Source: CAYFWF01 sp964346815 (GTDB lineage: Bacteria > Acidobacteriota > Aminicenantia > Aminicenantales > Aminicenantaceae). From it: a stretch of 64,000 bases of DNA. The notes under the pieces were generated by a model. The model worked only from the letters and a program-made list of their open reading frames with translations, made no database searches and had not been told where the DNA came from. The DNA is taken from contig CAYFWF010000057.1 of NCBI GenBank assembly GCA_964346815.1, forward strand, positions 62,001-126,000, written 5' to 3'. The position numbers and the translations under genes are program-made. This document shows positions 34,599-41,907 of the stretch, piece by piece. The first letter of the stretch is position 1. The number at the start of each line of letters is the position of its first letter.

Positions 34599-35168
34599 AC
34601 GAAAAAACACAATAGAGCGCATTCTTCAACCTGGATCATTGCAACCCTTAGTCTATTTTTATGCACAGGGCTCTGGGCTGAAGAGGAATTCCAGGCAAGG
34701 ATGTTCCCAGATGTGGGCCCGGGAGGAGCACAAAAGCCCACGAAACTCATCATTTCCGTCGACAGTTACACCAGTTCCGAGGAAGTCTTTCAGCTCATGA
34801 ATACCTTTAACAACAGCGGTTACGAACAGTTCAGAGCTGCTTTGCGTGCAATGAATAAAGGGACTGTCCGTCCCACAGGTGGTCGTGGAACACGGATCAT
34901 CCTTCATGCAGCTCAGAGCACGCCTACAGAGAAAGGAAGAAATATCATACTGGTTGCCGAAAGCGAGAACTGGAATCTGGGTTCCACCATGAGATTGGAC
35001 AGCCGATTTCCCTATGTGGTCATCGAGTTCAGCCTCAATGAAAAGGGGAAAGGAACCGGGAATATCTACGTATCAGCCGAGATTAAGTTTACTAGCGAAG
35101 GGACCATCGAAAGGGGAGATTACCGAATCCCTCCCAAGCAGCTTCTTGGGGTAGCTGTAATGAAATAA
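34599..35168 (+). CDS. Exported protein with apparent ACG start codon
   Basis: The first ATG of this frame (34701) would give a 155-residue protein without a signal. The frame is open upstream to 34593 and encodes a full Sec signal peptide (KKHNRAHSSTWIIATLSLFL, then CTGLWA before EEEF). The only codon placed correctly behind the ribosome site (AAGAAGGGG, 34584-34592) is ACG at 34599. There is no ATG, GTG or TTG between the upstream stop and 34701. Either translation starts at ACG or an ATG has mutated. The mature protein has no family I know. Confidence 0.55.
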   Translation, partial: TKKHNRAHSSTWIIATLSLFLCTGLWAEEEFQARMFPDVGPGGAQKPTKLIISVDSYTSSEEVFQLMNTFNNSGYEQFRAALRAMNKGTVRPTGGRGTRIILHAAQSTPTEKGRNIILVAESENWNLGSTMRLDSRFPYVVIEFSLNEKGKGTGNIYVSAEIKFTSEGTIERGDYRIPPKQLLGVAVMK

Positions 35169-35444
35169 CATTCTGCTTTTTTTGTGTTCTTTTCCTAATC
35201 ATTTCTTTTTTTGAGTTGGCCGATTATTTTTTATCTGTTCCTGGTCAGGATTTATTTTCAGTCATTTTTCCCAACGAAGCGAAGGGGATTCTGGGTCTAG
35301 GGCAAAATTCCGCTGGATGTAATATCAGACTACAGAAAGGCTAAGATCAATGTGAAAAGCACAGCTTAATTGCGATTGATGAAGAGGAATAGAGAAGGCA
35401 TAAACCTAAGATCTTTCCGATCCAAAGATATCTTTGTCTTTTTG

Positions 35445-37130
35445 CTATTCTTTCCTGATGGTGATTCTGCTGCTTTTGATGCTGATGTTCCCGTTCGTTT
35501 CGATATATACGGTTGCGCCTCCTTTTGCCAGCTCGGCTTCGAGCTTCTGTGCTTGTGATTTTACATGATAGACCGGGAATGCCGAGGAGATCTTTCCTCC
35601 CGAAAGTACAGAGATTACCACATCCGCCCCTCCTGGAAGCGTGAGGATGACAGGATCATAGGTTGTCACGAGCTCGATCCGGCTGTTCTTCGGCAGGTTC
35701 TCGATCTGTTCGACCTCTATTCGGCTGCTGCTTCCGTGGACCTCGATCGATCCCGAGGTGCGGCGCAGTACCACACCACCATAGGAGTTTTTGACGCTCA
35801 CATCCCCGATGATGTCAACGGCCTGGATGCTGGAGGAACTGGCATCTACTTTTAAGTTTCCTCCGACTCCGGAGACTTCGACACGGTCGTAAGATGTGAC
35901 GATGGAAGCGTCTTTTTTGATGTCCGAAGCTTTGATCCCGGCAGACTGGGAGCGCACATCCAGCCACCCGCCGATACTGGCTACCACCACGTTGTTGTAA
36001 GAAGACACGATAGTGACGTTTCCCTCTATCTTGCGCACCGAAACCGATGACGAGGGTGCCTCGATTTCAGCCGAGCCGCGAACGTTCGAGAGAACAATTG
36101 CATCGTAGGAACTGCGTATGGAAGCGTCCCCGCCAATATCGTCTGCTGTTACAGCACTCGAGCCGCTCTTTACATCAAGGATTCCTCCCACATGGGCTAC
36201 GGACACCGGGCTGTAGCTGTTTTCGATATGGGCATCCAGGGATATATCCTGTGCTGTGACTTTACTGCTTGGGCCTTTAATGGTGAGGCGCCCCTCGACT
36301 GCCCTCACATCGATTTCATCGTACGAGGAGGTGATATTGCAGTCGTCTTTGACGTTGCTTCCTGTCACTTTGGCGCTTTTTGAGCTGACCGTTAGGCTTC
36401 CGCCTATGTTGTCGAAGCGCACCGGTGCATAGCTGTTCTCGACATGTACATCGCCCACTGCGTCTTTCACTTCAACCGCACCGCTCGGATTCTTGATATT
36501 TACGGGGCCTTTGAAGCCGGGGACTTCTACGAGACCATAGCTGTTGCGGAGTTCGAGTTCACCTCCGCAGTTATCCAGCCTGACTTTCCCTGATCGGTTG
36601 GCCAAGTGGAGATCTCCCTCCACTCCTCCGATGAGGATATTTCCGTAGGCATTTTCCACATCGAGGTTATGCCGGGCTGGGATGCGAATCGTCAAACGGG
36701 CCGAATAGGACAGTTGGAATACGAACTTATTCCCTTTGTAGAAGCGGCGAAAGATCCCCTCCTTAGGGGGTTTTCCAGGCTTACGGAGCTCGTCCATCGG
36801 AGAACTCAGCCTTAGCCTGAGACCGTCGGCATAGGATTCGAGAAAAAGCTGGGTCTCGGCCAGAAAGTACTTTACGATCTCCTCGTCTTCGTCGCTCACT
36901 TCGACTACCGCCTCGACCTTCACGGCATTTTCGTCTGAGGCTGTAATGGTGAGATCCGCAGAGTAGGTATCGATGTAGAGAGTTTTTCCGGGTGCCGTGG
37001 CTGCTGATTCCCTGAATTCCCGGGATTGTTTGTGTTTGAATAATGGGCTTGCCTCGGATGAGGATGTAGCTATAGAAACCAGAAAAACGCACATCCAGAT
37101 AATTGGGAGTAATGGTCTATATTTTTTCAT
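35445..37130 (-). CDS. Exported DUF4097-like repeat protein (predicted beta-helix)
   Basis: 561 residues with a signal peptide (residues 5-28). A DUF4097-like start (TAPGKTLYIDTYSADLTITA) is followed by nine tandem repeats of exactly 36 residues with consensus SYxxVxVxxVGGxLxVxSxSSxVxAxDI. They begin at residues 161, 197, 233, 269, 305, 341, 377, 413 and 449 (bases about 36650 down to 35679). Two 18-residue strand-turn units per repeat predict a right-handed beta-helix. The ATG overlaps the anti-sigma stop, so this is the third gene of the sigma operon and probably the envelope output of that system. Confidence 0.85.
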   Translation of the reverse strand: MKKYRPLLPIIWMCVFLVSIATSSSEASPLFKHKQSREFRESAATAPGKTLYIDTYSADLTITASDENAVKVEAVVEVSDEDEEIVKYFLAETQLFLESYADGLRLRLSSPMDELRKPGKPPKEGIFRRFYKGNKFVFQLSYSARLTIRIPARHNLDVENAYGNILIGGVEGDLHLANRSGKVRLDNCGGELELRNSYGLVEVPGFKGPVNIKNPSGAVEVKDAVGDVHVENSYAPVRFDNIGGSLTVSSKSAKVTGSNVKDDCNITSSYDEIDVRAVEGRLTIKGPSSKVTAQDISLDAHIENSYSPVSVAHVGGILDVKSGSSAVTADDIGGDASIRSSYDAIVLSNVRGSAEIEAPSSSVSVRKIEGNVTIVSSYNNVVVASIGGWLDVRSQSAGIKASDIKKDASIVTSYDRVEVSGVGGNLKVDASSSSIQAVDIIGDVSVKNSYGGVVLRRTSGSIEVHGSSSRIEVEQIENLPKNSRIELVTTYDPVILTLPGGADVVISVLSGGKISSAFPVYHVKSQAQKLEAELAKGGATVYIETNGNISIKSSRITIRKE

Positions 37131-37807
37131 GTTGTCCTCCTTGATTTCATGCGTTCACCCTCCAGACTCAATACCTCTGCCAGAGTTTCTTTTTTGTCCC
37201 GGAGGGCAGCCATCAGGTACTGACGGATATGGGCATTGGCAGGATTCAGAGCCAGAGCTTCCCGGCACTGCTCGATCTGGGCATCGATGGTCTCGAGACG
37301 CGTTCGATAGAGGAACACAAGGTCCAGATTGAGATCGGCCATGTGAGGGAGAACCTGCTTTTCTAAGTCCTCGATGGCCTTCATGTATTCATGTTCTTTT
37401 TGTTCCACCCGAGCCAGAGCTTTCCGGGCCAGAAGACCGGAAGGTGGAGCGGAGCTTTTGAGGCCTAAGTAGAGTCCGATGCCAACGACAGCGAGAAGTA
37501 CGGCCGCCGCAGGAGCAAGCCGTAGGAGTCTCCATCGAAGGGATGGGCGTTCGACTCTTGTTTTCTTTTTTATCTGTGGTTCTGGTGCGGGCGGCTGTTT
37601 TTCTGCCATCTCTTTCCGGAGGTCCTCCTCGATGCGGCCCCAGAGGCGAGGAGCTTCCACAGGCTGCCGGAAGGATTTAGCCAGAGACATGACTTGCTCA
37701 TCCAGCTCCAGAGCCTGCTGGCAAATCGAACAGGCTGCTGCATGCCGTGCAAATTCGGCCTCATTTGTCTCGCCACGGTCGTATCGTTCGAGTTGCTTAC
37801 AGCTCAT
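37127..37807 (-). CDS. Anti-sigma factor with zinc finger and one membrane helix
   Basis: 226 residues. The N terminus carries the zf-HC2 zinc site (ARHAAACSICQQAL: H-x3-C-x2-C). A Pro-rich linker, a membrane helix (LRLAPAAAVLLAVVGIGLYL, about residues 93-115) and a helical extracytoplasmic domain with EQKEHEYMKAIEDLEKQ follow. It overlaps the upstream sigma gene by 11 bases and the downstream repeat gene by 4, typical of a sigma/anti-sigma operon. The outer domain presumably senses the envelope signal. Confidence 0.88.
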   Translation of the reverse strand: MSCKQLERYDRGETNEAEFARHAAACSICQQALELDEQVMSLAKSFRQPVEAPRLWGRIEEDLRKEMAEKQPPAPEPQIKKKTRVERPSLRWRLLRLAPAAAVLLAVVGIGLYLGLKSSAPPSGLLARKALARVEQKEHEYMKAIEDLEKQVLPHMADLNLDLVFLYRTRLETIDAQIEQCREALALNPANAHIRQYLMAALRDKKETLAEVLSLEGERMKSRRTT

Positions 37808-38327
37808 ATTTTTCCTCCTTGCGAGATGCAGAGAGCCAGCTGCGGAGCTTGGCCTTGGCCCGGTGAATGGTGGCTTTGACAGTGCCGACGTTTATTCCCA
37901 GGACCTGGGCGATCTCCTCCTGTTTGAATCCTTCTACCGCAGATAAAACAAAACAGGCACGCATCTGGTCAGGAAGGGCAGCGACTGCCTCTTCTATAGA
38001 GTGGCGGAGTTCGCTGGATGACTGATGGGTAAAACCTGCCTGGTCGAGGTCTGCGGATATCTCTGGGCTTCTTTTCCTCAGCAGGTCATAACAGGAGTTG
38101 ATGAGGATCCGGAAGATGTAGGTGCTGAACCTCGAACCGGACTTGTAGTGATGGATTCCCCGGTAGAGCTTGAGGAATGTGTCCTGGACAGCATCCTCGG
38201 CTTCCTGCTGCCGGCCCAGCATGCGCAATGCCGTGCGCAGAAATGGCTGTTCATAACGCTGGTAGATCATGCGGTAAGCCATCAGATCGCTTCGCTGGCA
38301 TCTCCGGACAACGGCCTCTTCATCCAT
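37797..38327 (-). CDS. ECF RNA polymerase sigma factor (RpoE-like)
   Basis: 176 residues with both ECF domains. Region 2 has YQRYEQPFLRTALRMLG, EAEDAVQDTFLKLYRGI and FSTYIFRILINSCYDLLRKR. Region 4 has LPDQMRACFVLSAVEGF and EEIAQVLGINVGTVKATIHR. It directs RNA polymerase to its own promoter class and is expected to be held by the anti-sigma product of the next gene. No extra C-terminal domain is present. Confidence 0.95.
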   Translation of the reverse strand: MDEEAVVRRCQRSDLMAYRMIYQRYEQPFLRTALRMLGRQQEAEDAVQDTFLKLYRGIHHYKSGSRFSTYIFRILINSCYDLLRKRSPEISADLDQAGFTHQSSSELRHSIEEAVAALPDQMRACFVLSAVEGFKQEEIAQVLGINVGTVKATIHRAKAKLRSWLSASRKEEKYEL

Positions 38328-38394
38328 ATGAATCTTTTATCCTTCTCCGGTATAAAACTGCATCTGCCATTTTACTCTCTTGTCCGTCATTTCG

Positions 38395-38423
38395 TTAGAC
38401 GGAAAATTGTGCAGAAACGTTTA
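38395..38423 (-). promoter_or_regulatory. Candidate ECF-type autoregulatory promoter
   Basis: On the minus strand TAAAC (38423-38419), a 17-base spacer and CGTCTAA (38401-38395) lie about 70 bases before the sigma ATG. A -10 of CGTCTAA/TCTAA with an AAC-containing -35 is typical of ECF sigma factors that control their own operon. Confidence 0.4.
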
Positions 38424-38488
38424 GTCAAGGAAAATAGATGTTTTGAAGATCAAAGCAGGTGTGAGAAATGAGTGTTTATTCTGTGCCT

Positions 38489-38611
38489 TCAAAGGCTCAT
38501 GAATTGAAGGTCAAGCTTGACTTCTTTTTCGATGAGTTTGAAATGGGGATCTGCTGTTACGACGGCTAATCCAAAGTGTGTTGCATGAGCAGCGATGTCT
38601 TCGCGCAGCAT
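38489..38611 (-). pseudogene. C-terminal remnant of a PIN-domain (VapC-like) toxin
   Basis: A 40-codon minus-strand frame reads MLREDIAAHATHFGLAVVTA, then DPHFKLIEKEVKLDLQFMSL and stop. It carries the last acidic segment of PIN nucleases (ED-x-x-x-A-x-x...G-x-x-V-V-T-A-D-x-D-F), here with DPHF. The N-terminal half with the first catalytic aspartate is gone and no antitoxin gene is near. Confidence 0.6.
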
Positions 38612-38642
38612 GGGTATTCATTAACAGGAAGATCCTCTAATC

Positions 38643-38948
38643 TTAAGAATCGGCCGGTATCCAGTCAATAACAGAGCCACCGCTCTCGAAATAGAACGGA
38701 CTGACCAGCATATTCATTCCACCTTCTCTCGTTACCATGAATTCCTTCACTCTGAATTTTTTATCTGCATATATATCGAGCATCTCTTGGTTGAGAGAAG
38801 GAACGGGTATAAACGGGAAAAGAGCGTCAAGCACACGCGCCTTTTTCTTGTCTGGAATGATGTAGACTTCGATAGGCCCGGTCGGGATCTCGAAAATTCG
38901 AGTTGGGAACGGGAGCCTCGGTTCAAAATAATCTTTAAAATCTTTCAT
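38643..38948 (-). CDS. Small protein of unknown function
   Basis: 101 residues with a very good ribosome site (AAGGAGGAG). There is no signal peptide and no membrane helix, so it is probably cytoplasmic. It contains IPTGPIEVYIIPDKKKARVL and a later Ser/Gly-rich FYFESGGSVIDWIPADS. I recognise no family. Confidence 0.55.
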   Translation of the reverse strand: MKDFKDYFEPRLPFPTRIFEIPTGPIEVYIIPDKKKARVLDALFPFIPVPSLNQEMLDIYADKKFRVKEFMVTREGGMNMLVSPFYFESGGSVIDWIPADS

Positions 38949-39116
38949 CGTCTCTCCTCCTTAATCACTTCGAATCCATTTTGTTCTGTTTACATCTTAG
39001 AACCTTGAGATGACAAAATTTCACGTTTGTTCTAGCCCCTAGATAGGGTTCATTGAAGGAGACGTTAGAGAATTGCCGCTTTTCTCAGAATGACGGAATA
39101 TATGGATTAGAATTTG

Positions 39117-39878
39117 CTATTTCTTCAGAGTTATTTCCTTTGTCGTGAATGCTTCAGGAATGATCACGGTCGTTTCAGGCATCGCCTCCTTGACTTTGCC
39201 CTCAAGCTCCCTACTTTGACTCGCTGAGCCGTGTATGGCCACTATCACGCTTGGATTAAGGTCTTCGGCCATTTGGAATGCCTTCTGAGGAGACGCTGAG
39301 GGGGAAGGCATTCCTGTGGGGAGAAAAGCCAGATCCGCCGAGAAGTCCTCGAGAGAGACATCGCCTGAGTCGCCTCCATGAAAGAGGCTTATGTCACCCA
39401 TTTGGATGTGGTAAAGATTGATGGGGCCAACGTGAATTCCTTTGATGGCACTGACAGTTATTCCCCCAATTGTATAGGTTTTCCCTGGTTCCGCTGAAGT
39501 CAGTTTATCCGAAGGAACCGCCTCTTTTAAGCTGTTAGCGACAGAAGGTTCAGCCAGGACCGGTGCGTCAGTGGCCTCTAATAGATCGAGAGTGCTGTCA
39601 GGGTTGTAGTGGTCTCCATGGCCGTGGGTGAAGAGCACCAGATCGATTTTGTTCTCTTTCAAGACATCGAGCTCTTTATCCTTCAGAAGATCAGCCGGAT
39701 CGATGATTACGGTGCCCTTGGATGTTTTGACGATAACACCGGAATAGCTCAAAAACATGAACGCAACATCCTTTTCTCCAAGAGACGAAGCGAATAAATC
39801 ACTGATGTCGTCGGCTTTTACTGTGAAGGAGCCCGATATAAAGAGAAACGCAAGAAGAATCATGATTGTCTTCAGCAT
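39117..39878 (-). CDS. Exported metallo-beta-lactamase-fold hydrolase
   Basis: 253 residues with a signal peptide (TIMILLAFLFISGSFTVKA). The MBL metal motif is THGHGDHYNPDS (residues 84-95), with further ligands likely at IHVGPINLYH and HGGDSGD. The order resembles the UlaG-like group, which cleaves cyclic esters and phosphodiesters. Being exported it should act in the periplasm. The substrate is unknown. The ribosome site AAGGAGG is strong. Confidence 0.85.
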   Translation of the reverse strand: MLKTIMILLAFLFISGSFTVKADDISDLFASSLGEKDVAFMFLSYSGVIVKTSKGTVIIDPADLLKDKELDVLKENKIDLVLFTHGHGDHYNPDSTLDLLEATDAPVLAEPSVANSLKEAVPSDKLTSAEPGKTYTIGGITVSAIKGIHVGPINLYHIQMGDISLFHGGDSGDVSLEDFSADLAFLPTGMPSPSASPQKAFQMAEDLNPSVIVAIHGSASQSRELEGKVKEAMPETTVIIPEAFTTKEITLKK

Positions 39879-39917
39879 TTTTTCCTCCTTGAAATTATTT
39901 TAGCTGGATGATTCAGG

Positions 39918-40193
39918 TTATTCAGAAATTCGGTACTTGACAACTTCTATTAAACCTTCCTCGTCAGCTTTTTGCAACCAGAATGATCTGTTTTGAATGA
40001 TTGCTGCTACAGGGAATGAAGCATCACCCATAATTTGAACACGTCCGATGAAATCACCATCAGAGGTAAAGGCATCAATATATTTCGATTCTTCCTCTCT
40101 GTTTTTCCTGTGGGGCCAGATGAATGTGTTTCCCTTTTGGTTCCCATTACAAGAATTTTTTGTCGTCAGATTCCTTCTTTTATCTGTCCCCAA
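39918..40193 (-). pseudogene. C-terminal remnant of a divergent beta-propeller protein
   Basis: From about 40140 the frame reads GNTFIWPHRKNREEESKYID, AFTSDGDFIGRVQI and then ADEEGLIEVVKYRISE. This is the final blade and tail of the subfamily represented by 12284-13429 (EEGLMELVKYHI). The codons before 40140 are unrelated and overlap the stop of the next propeller gene. Together with the N-terminal fragment at 41561-41788 it may be the other end of one broken gene. Confidence 0.6.
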
Positions 40194-41365
40194 TTTTTTA
40201 TTCTATAGCGCTTGACATAAACCTCGCCTGTCTCTTCGTCTTCCTCTATGTCGTATAGATAACCGTTTTTCAGTAGATCGGGCACAATGCCCATCTTGAT
40301 CCGATAAATAAAGTATCCATCTTCACTGTACACGTCGAAGGTATGTTCTTCGCTCTCCTCTAAGACCGACTTTGCCCTCCACAGATAGAGTCTGTGGCTA
40401 TCATCGGCTACCATTCCCCAGAAAAAAGGTCGAGATGATGGAAAGTCGCATGCCTCTTCTAACACTCCTTTGGGCCATTTTTGCCCTCTCCTCGAGATGC
40501 TTTTCTCAAGCTGCTTTATGGTGTAGTCTTTCTCGCCTTGTGTTATTGAATGTGATAGTGCATCTGTTTGGATTTTTAGCGTCTGCTCGCCGTTTTTATC
40601 AATGACAAAGATTTCATATCTTAAAGTGTGTGCATAGCAGAATGTCTGTCTGTCCATAGCGGTCAACAAAAGCTCAGGCATGTAGGCATGAGTAGCTGTG
40701 AAGGTGACCACAGTCTCTCCGCTCTTTCTTTGTACGCTTTTCTGATCTGAAAATTCTGCACATTCCTTTATCAGCTTTCCCTCTGAATCGAGTTTCACGA
40801 CTTTAGCCTTTCTTCCTTCTTCATCATGCACACTATAGACTGTAAAGATAAACCCATCGCTGTCCAGGAAAAAATCATAAATAGAATTTTCTAACGGAAA
40901 TCCATCCAAATACTCCCCTGAGCTGCTAAATGTTTGAATTCTTCTCCTTCCCAACACATACAAAATGTCTTGATCATCGATGAGAATATCATAAATTCTG
41001 GTGAATTCCCCGGGTCCCTGGCCTTCCCTTCCGATGGTCAAAATATAGTTCCCGTTGTGATCAAACTTTTGAATACGGTGATTGCCACCATCCGCGACAT
41101 AGATATTGCCTCTGCTGTCAATAGCTAAATCGTTGACTCGATAAAATTGATAGTTCTCATCATCCTCCCGTCCTATGGATAGATCTTCCTCTAAATCCAG
41201 AACCAGCTCCCCGTAATAAGGTTCTTCTGGATTTTTCATCACTCGCACTCCATTTTCTTCCTCGACCGTACCTTTCCATTCGGCCTTTTTCCTGACACAG
41301 GAGGGAATCAATAGAGAAATGGAAAAAAATAAGACGGTTATCACAAGATGGGTCTTTATTCTCAT
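40166..41365 (-). CDS. 6-bladed beta-propeller lipoprotein
   Basis: 399 residues from the ATG at 41365. A GTG at 41371 is also in frame but overlaps the upstream stop. The lipoprotein signal is VITVLFFSISLLIPSC. The family N terminus is complete (EWKGTVEEENGVRVMKNP, EPYYGELV, LEEDLSIGREDDEN). Blades include DSRGNIYVADGGNHRIQKFD and GREGQGPGEFTRI. It ends in YVKRYRIKNWGQIKEGI. It lies between the two ends of a broken divergent paralogue. Confidence 0.85.
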   Translation of the reverse strand: MRIKTHLVITVLFFSISLLIPSCVRKKAEWKGTVEEENGVRVMKNPEEPYYGELVLDLEEDLSIGREDDENYQFYRVNDLAIDSRGNIYVADGGNHRIQKFDHNGNYILTIGREGQGPGEFTRIYDILIDDQDILYVLGRRRIQTFSSSGEYLDGFPLENSIYDFFLDSDGFIFTVYSVHDEEGRKAKVVKLDSEGKLIKECAEFSDQKSVQRKSGETVVTFTATHAYMPELLLTAMDRQTFCYAHTLRYEIFVIDKNGEQTLKIQTDALSHSITQGEKDYTIKQLEKSISRRGQKWPKGVLEEACDFPSSRPFFWGMVADDSHRLYLWRAKSVLEESEEHTFDVYSEDGYFIYRIKMGIVPDLLKNGYLYDIEEDEETGEVYVKRYRIKNWGQIKEGI

Positions 41366-41367
41366 TT

Positions 41368-41523
41368 TCACTTTCCCTTCTTGAACGCCCTGTAGAACAG
41401 AAAATAATCCAGGAACGCCACTAAAAGTATAACAACAATCTCTGGGATGGGTAAATCCTTAGCAATATAATATGAAACATTGTTATTTTCCACACTTGAG
41501 TTCCTGGTTGATTTTGGTCTCAT
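41368..41523 (-). CDS. Possible 51-residue membrane peptide upstream of a propeller gene
   Basis: An ATG frame of 51 codons ends in a TGA two bases before the ATG of the propeller lipoprotein gene. It encodes a short polar N terminus and one hydrophobic helix with a basic tail (IPEIVVILLVAFLDYFLF, then YRAFKKGK). This shape resembles C-terminal membrane-sorting tails. No ribosome site is visible before its own start, so it could be the tail of a lost gene. Confidence 0.3.
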   Translation of the reverse strand: MRPKSTRNSSVENNNVSYYIAKDLPIPEIVVILLVAFLDYFLFYRAFKKGK

Positions 41524-41560
41524 ATAGTTGAAAACGAGCATATATCCGCATTTCCCGTTT

Positions 41561-41788
41561 TTATGTTAATCTATAAAACCCAAGCTCAGAGTGAAATGCG
41601 ATATCTCCATAACCCACGAAAAAGATGTCTTTGGGCAATGTGCTGTCATCTATAGTGATTTCTGGAACAAACCGGACTTTTCCAGTTTTATAGATGTCCG
41701 CCAGGGATTTCTGCTGCCCAAAGGAAGAATTAATGAACAAGAGACACAGAAAAAGGATAAAAATAATAAAACGTCTAAGGTCTCTCAT
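41561..41788 (-). pseudogene. N-terminal remnant of a beta-propeller protein
   Basis: The frame starts at ATG 41788 with a good ribosome site (GGGAGGG) and a signal peptide (RRFIIFILFLCLLFINSSFG). It continues QKSLADIYKTGKVRFVPEI and reaches the start of the first blade (FFVGYGDIAFHSELGFY), where it stops. The propeller blades are missing. The sequence is unlike the 'WKGT' group and fits a different subfamily. Confidence 0.55.
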
Positions 41789-41907
41789 GTTACCCTCCCA
41801 TTTTTTATACAATATTCAAACCAAAATATTCCCTTCTTAAGCTTCAGTGTTTTGGATGCAGGTCGCTAACCTTGAGAAACACAAATTTCGTTCTTAAGGG
41901 ACCAGAT

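Noticed and set aside
34411..34907. Minus-strand frames (about 70-80 codons) across 34411-34907
   Set aside because: They oppose the exported protein with the ACG start, have no ribosome sites, and their translations are not protein-like.
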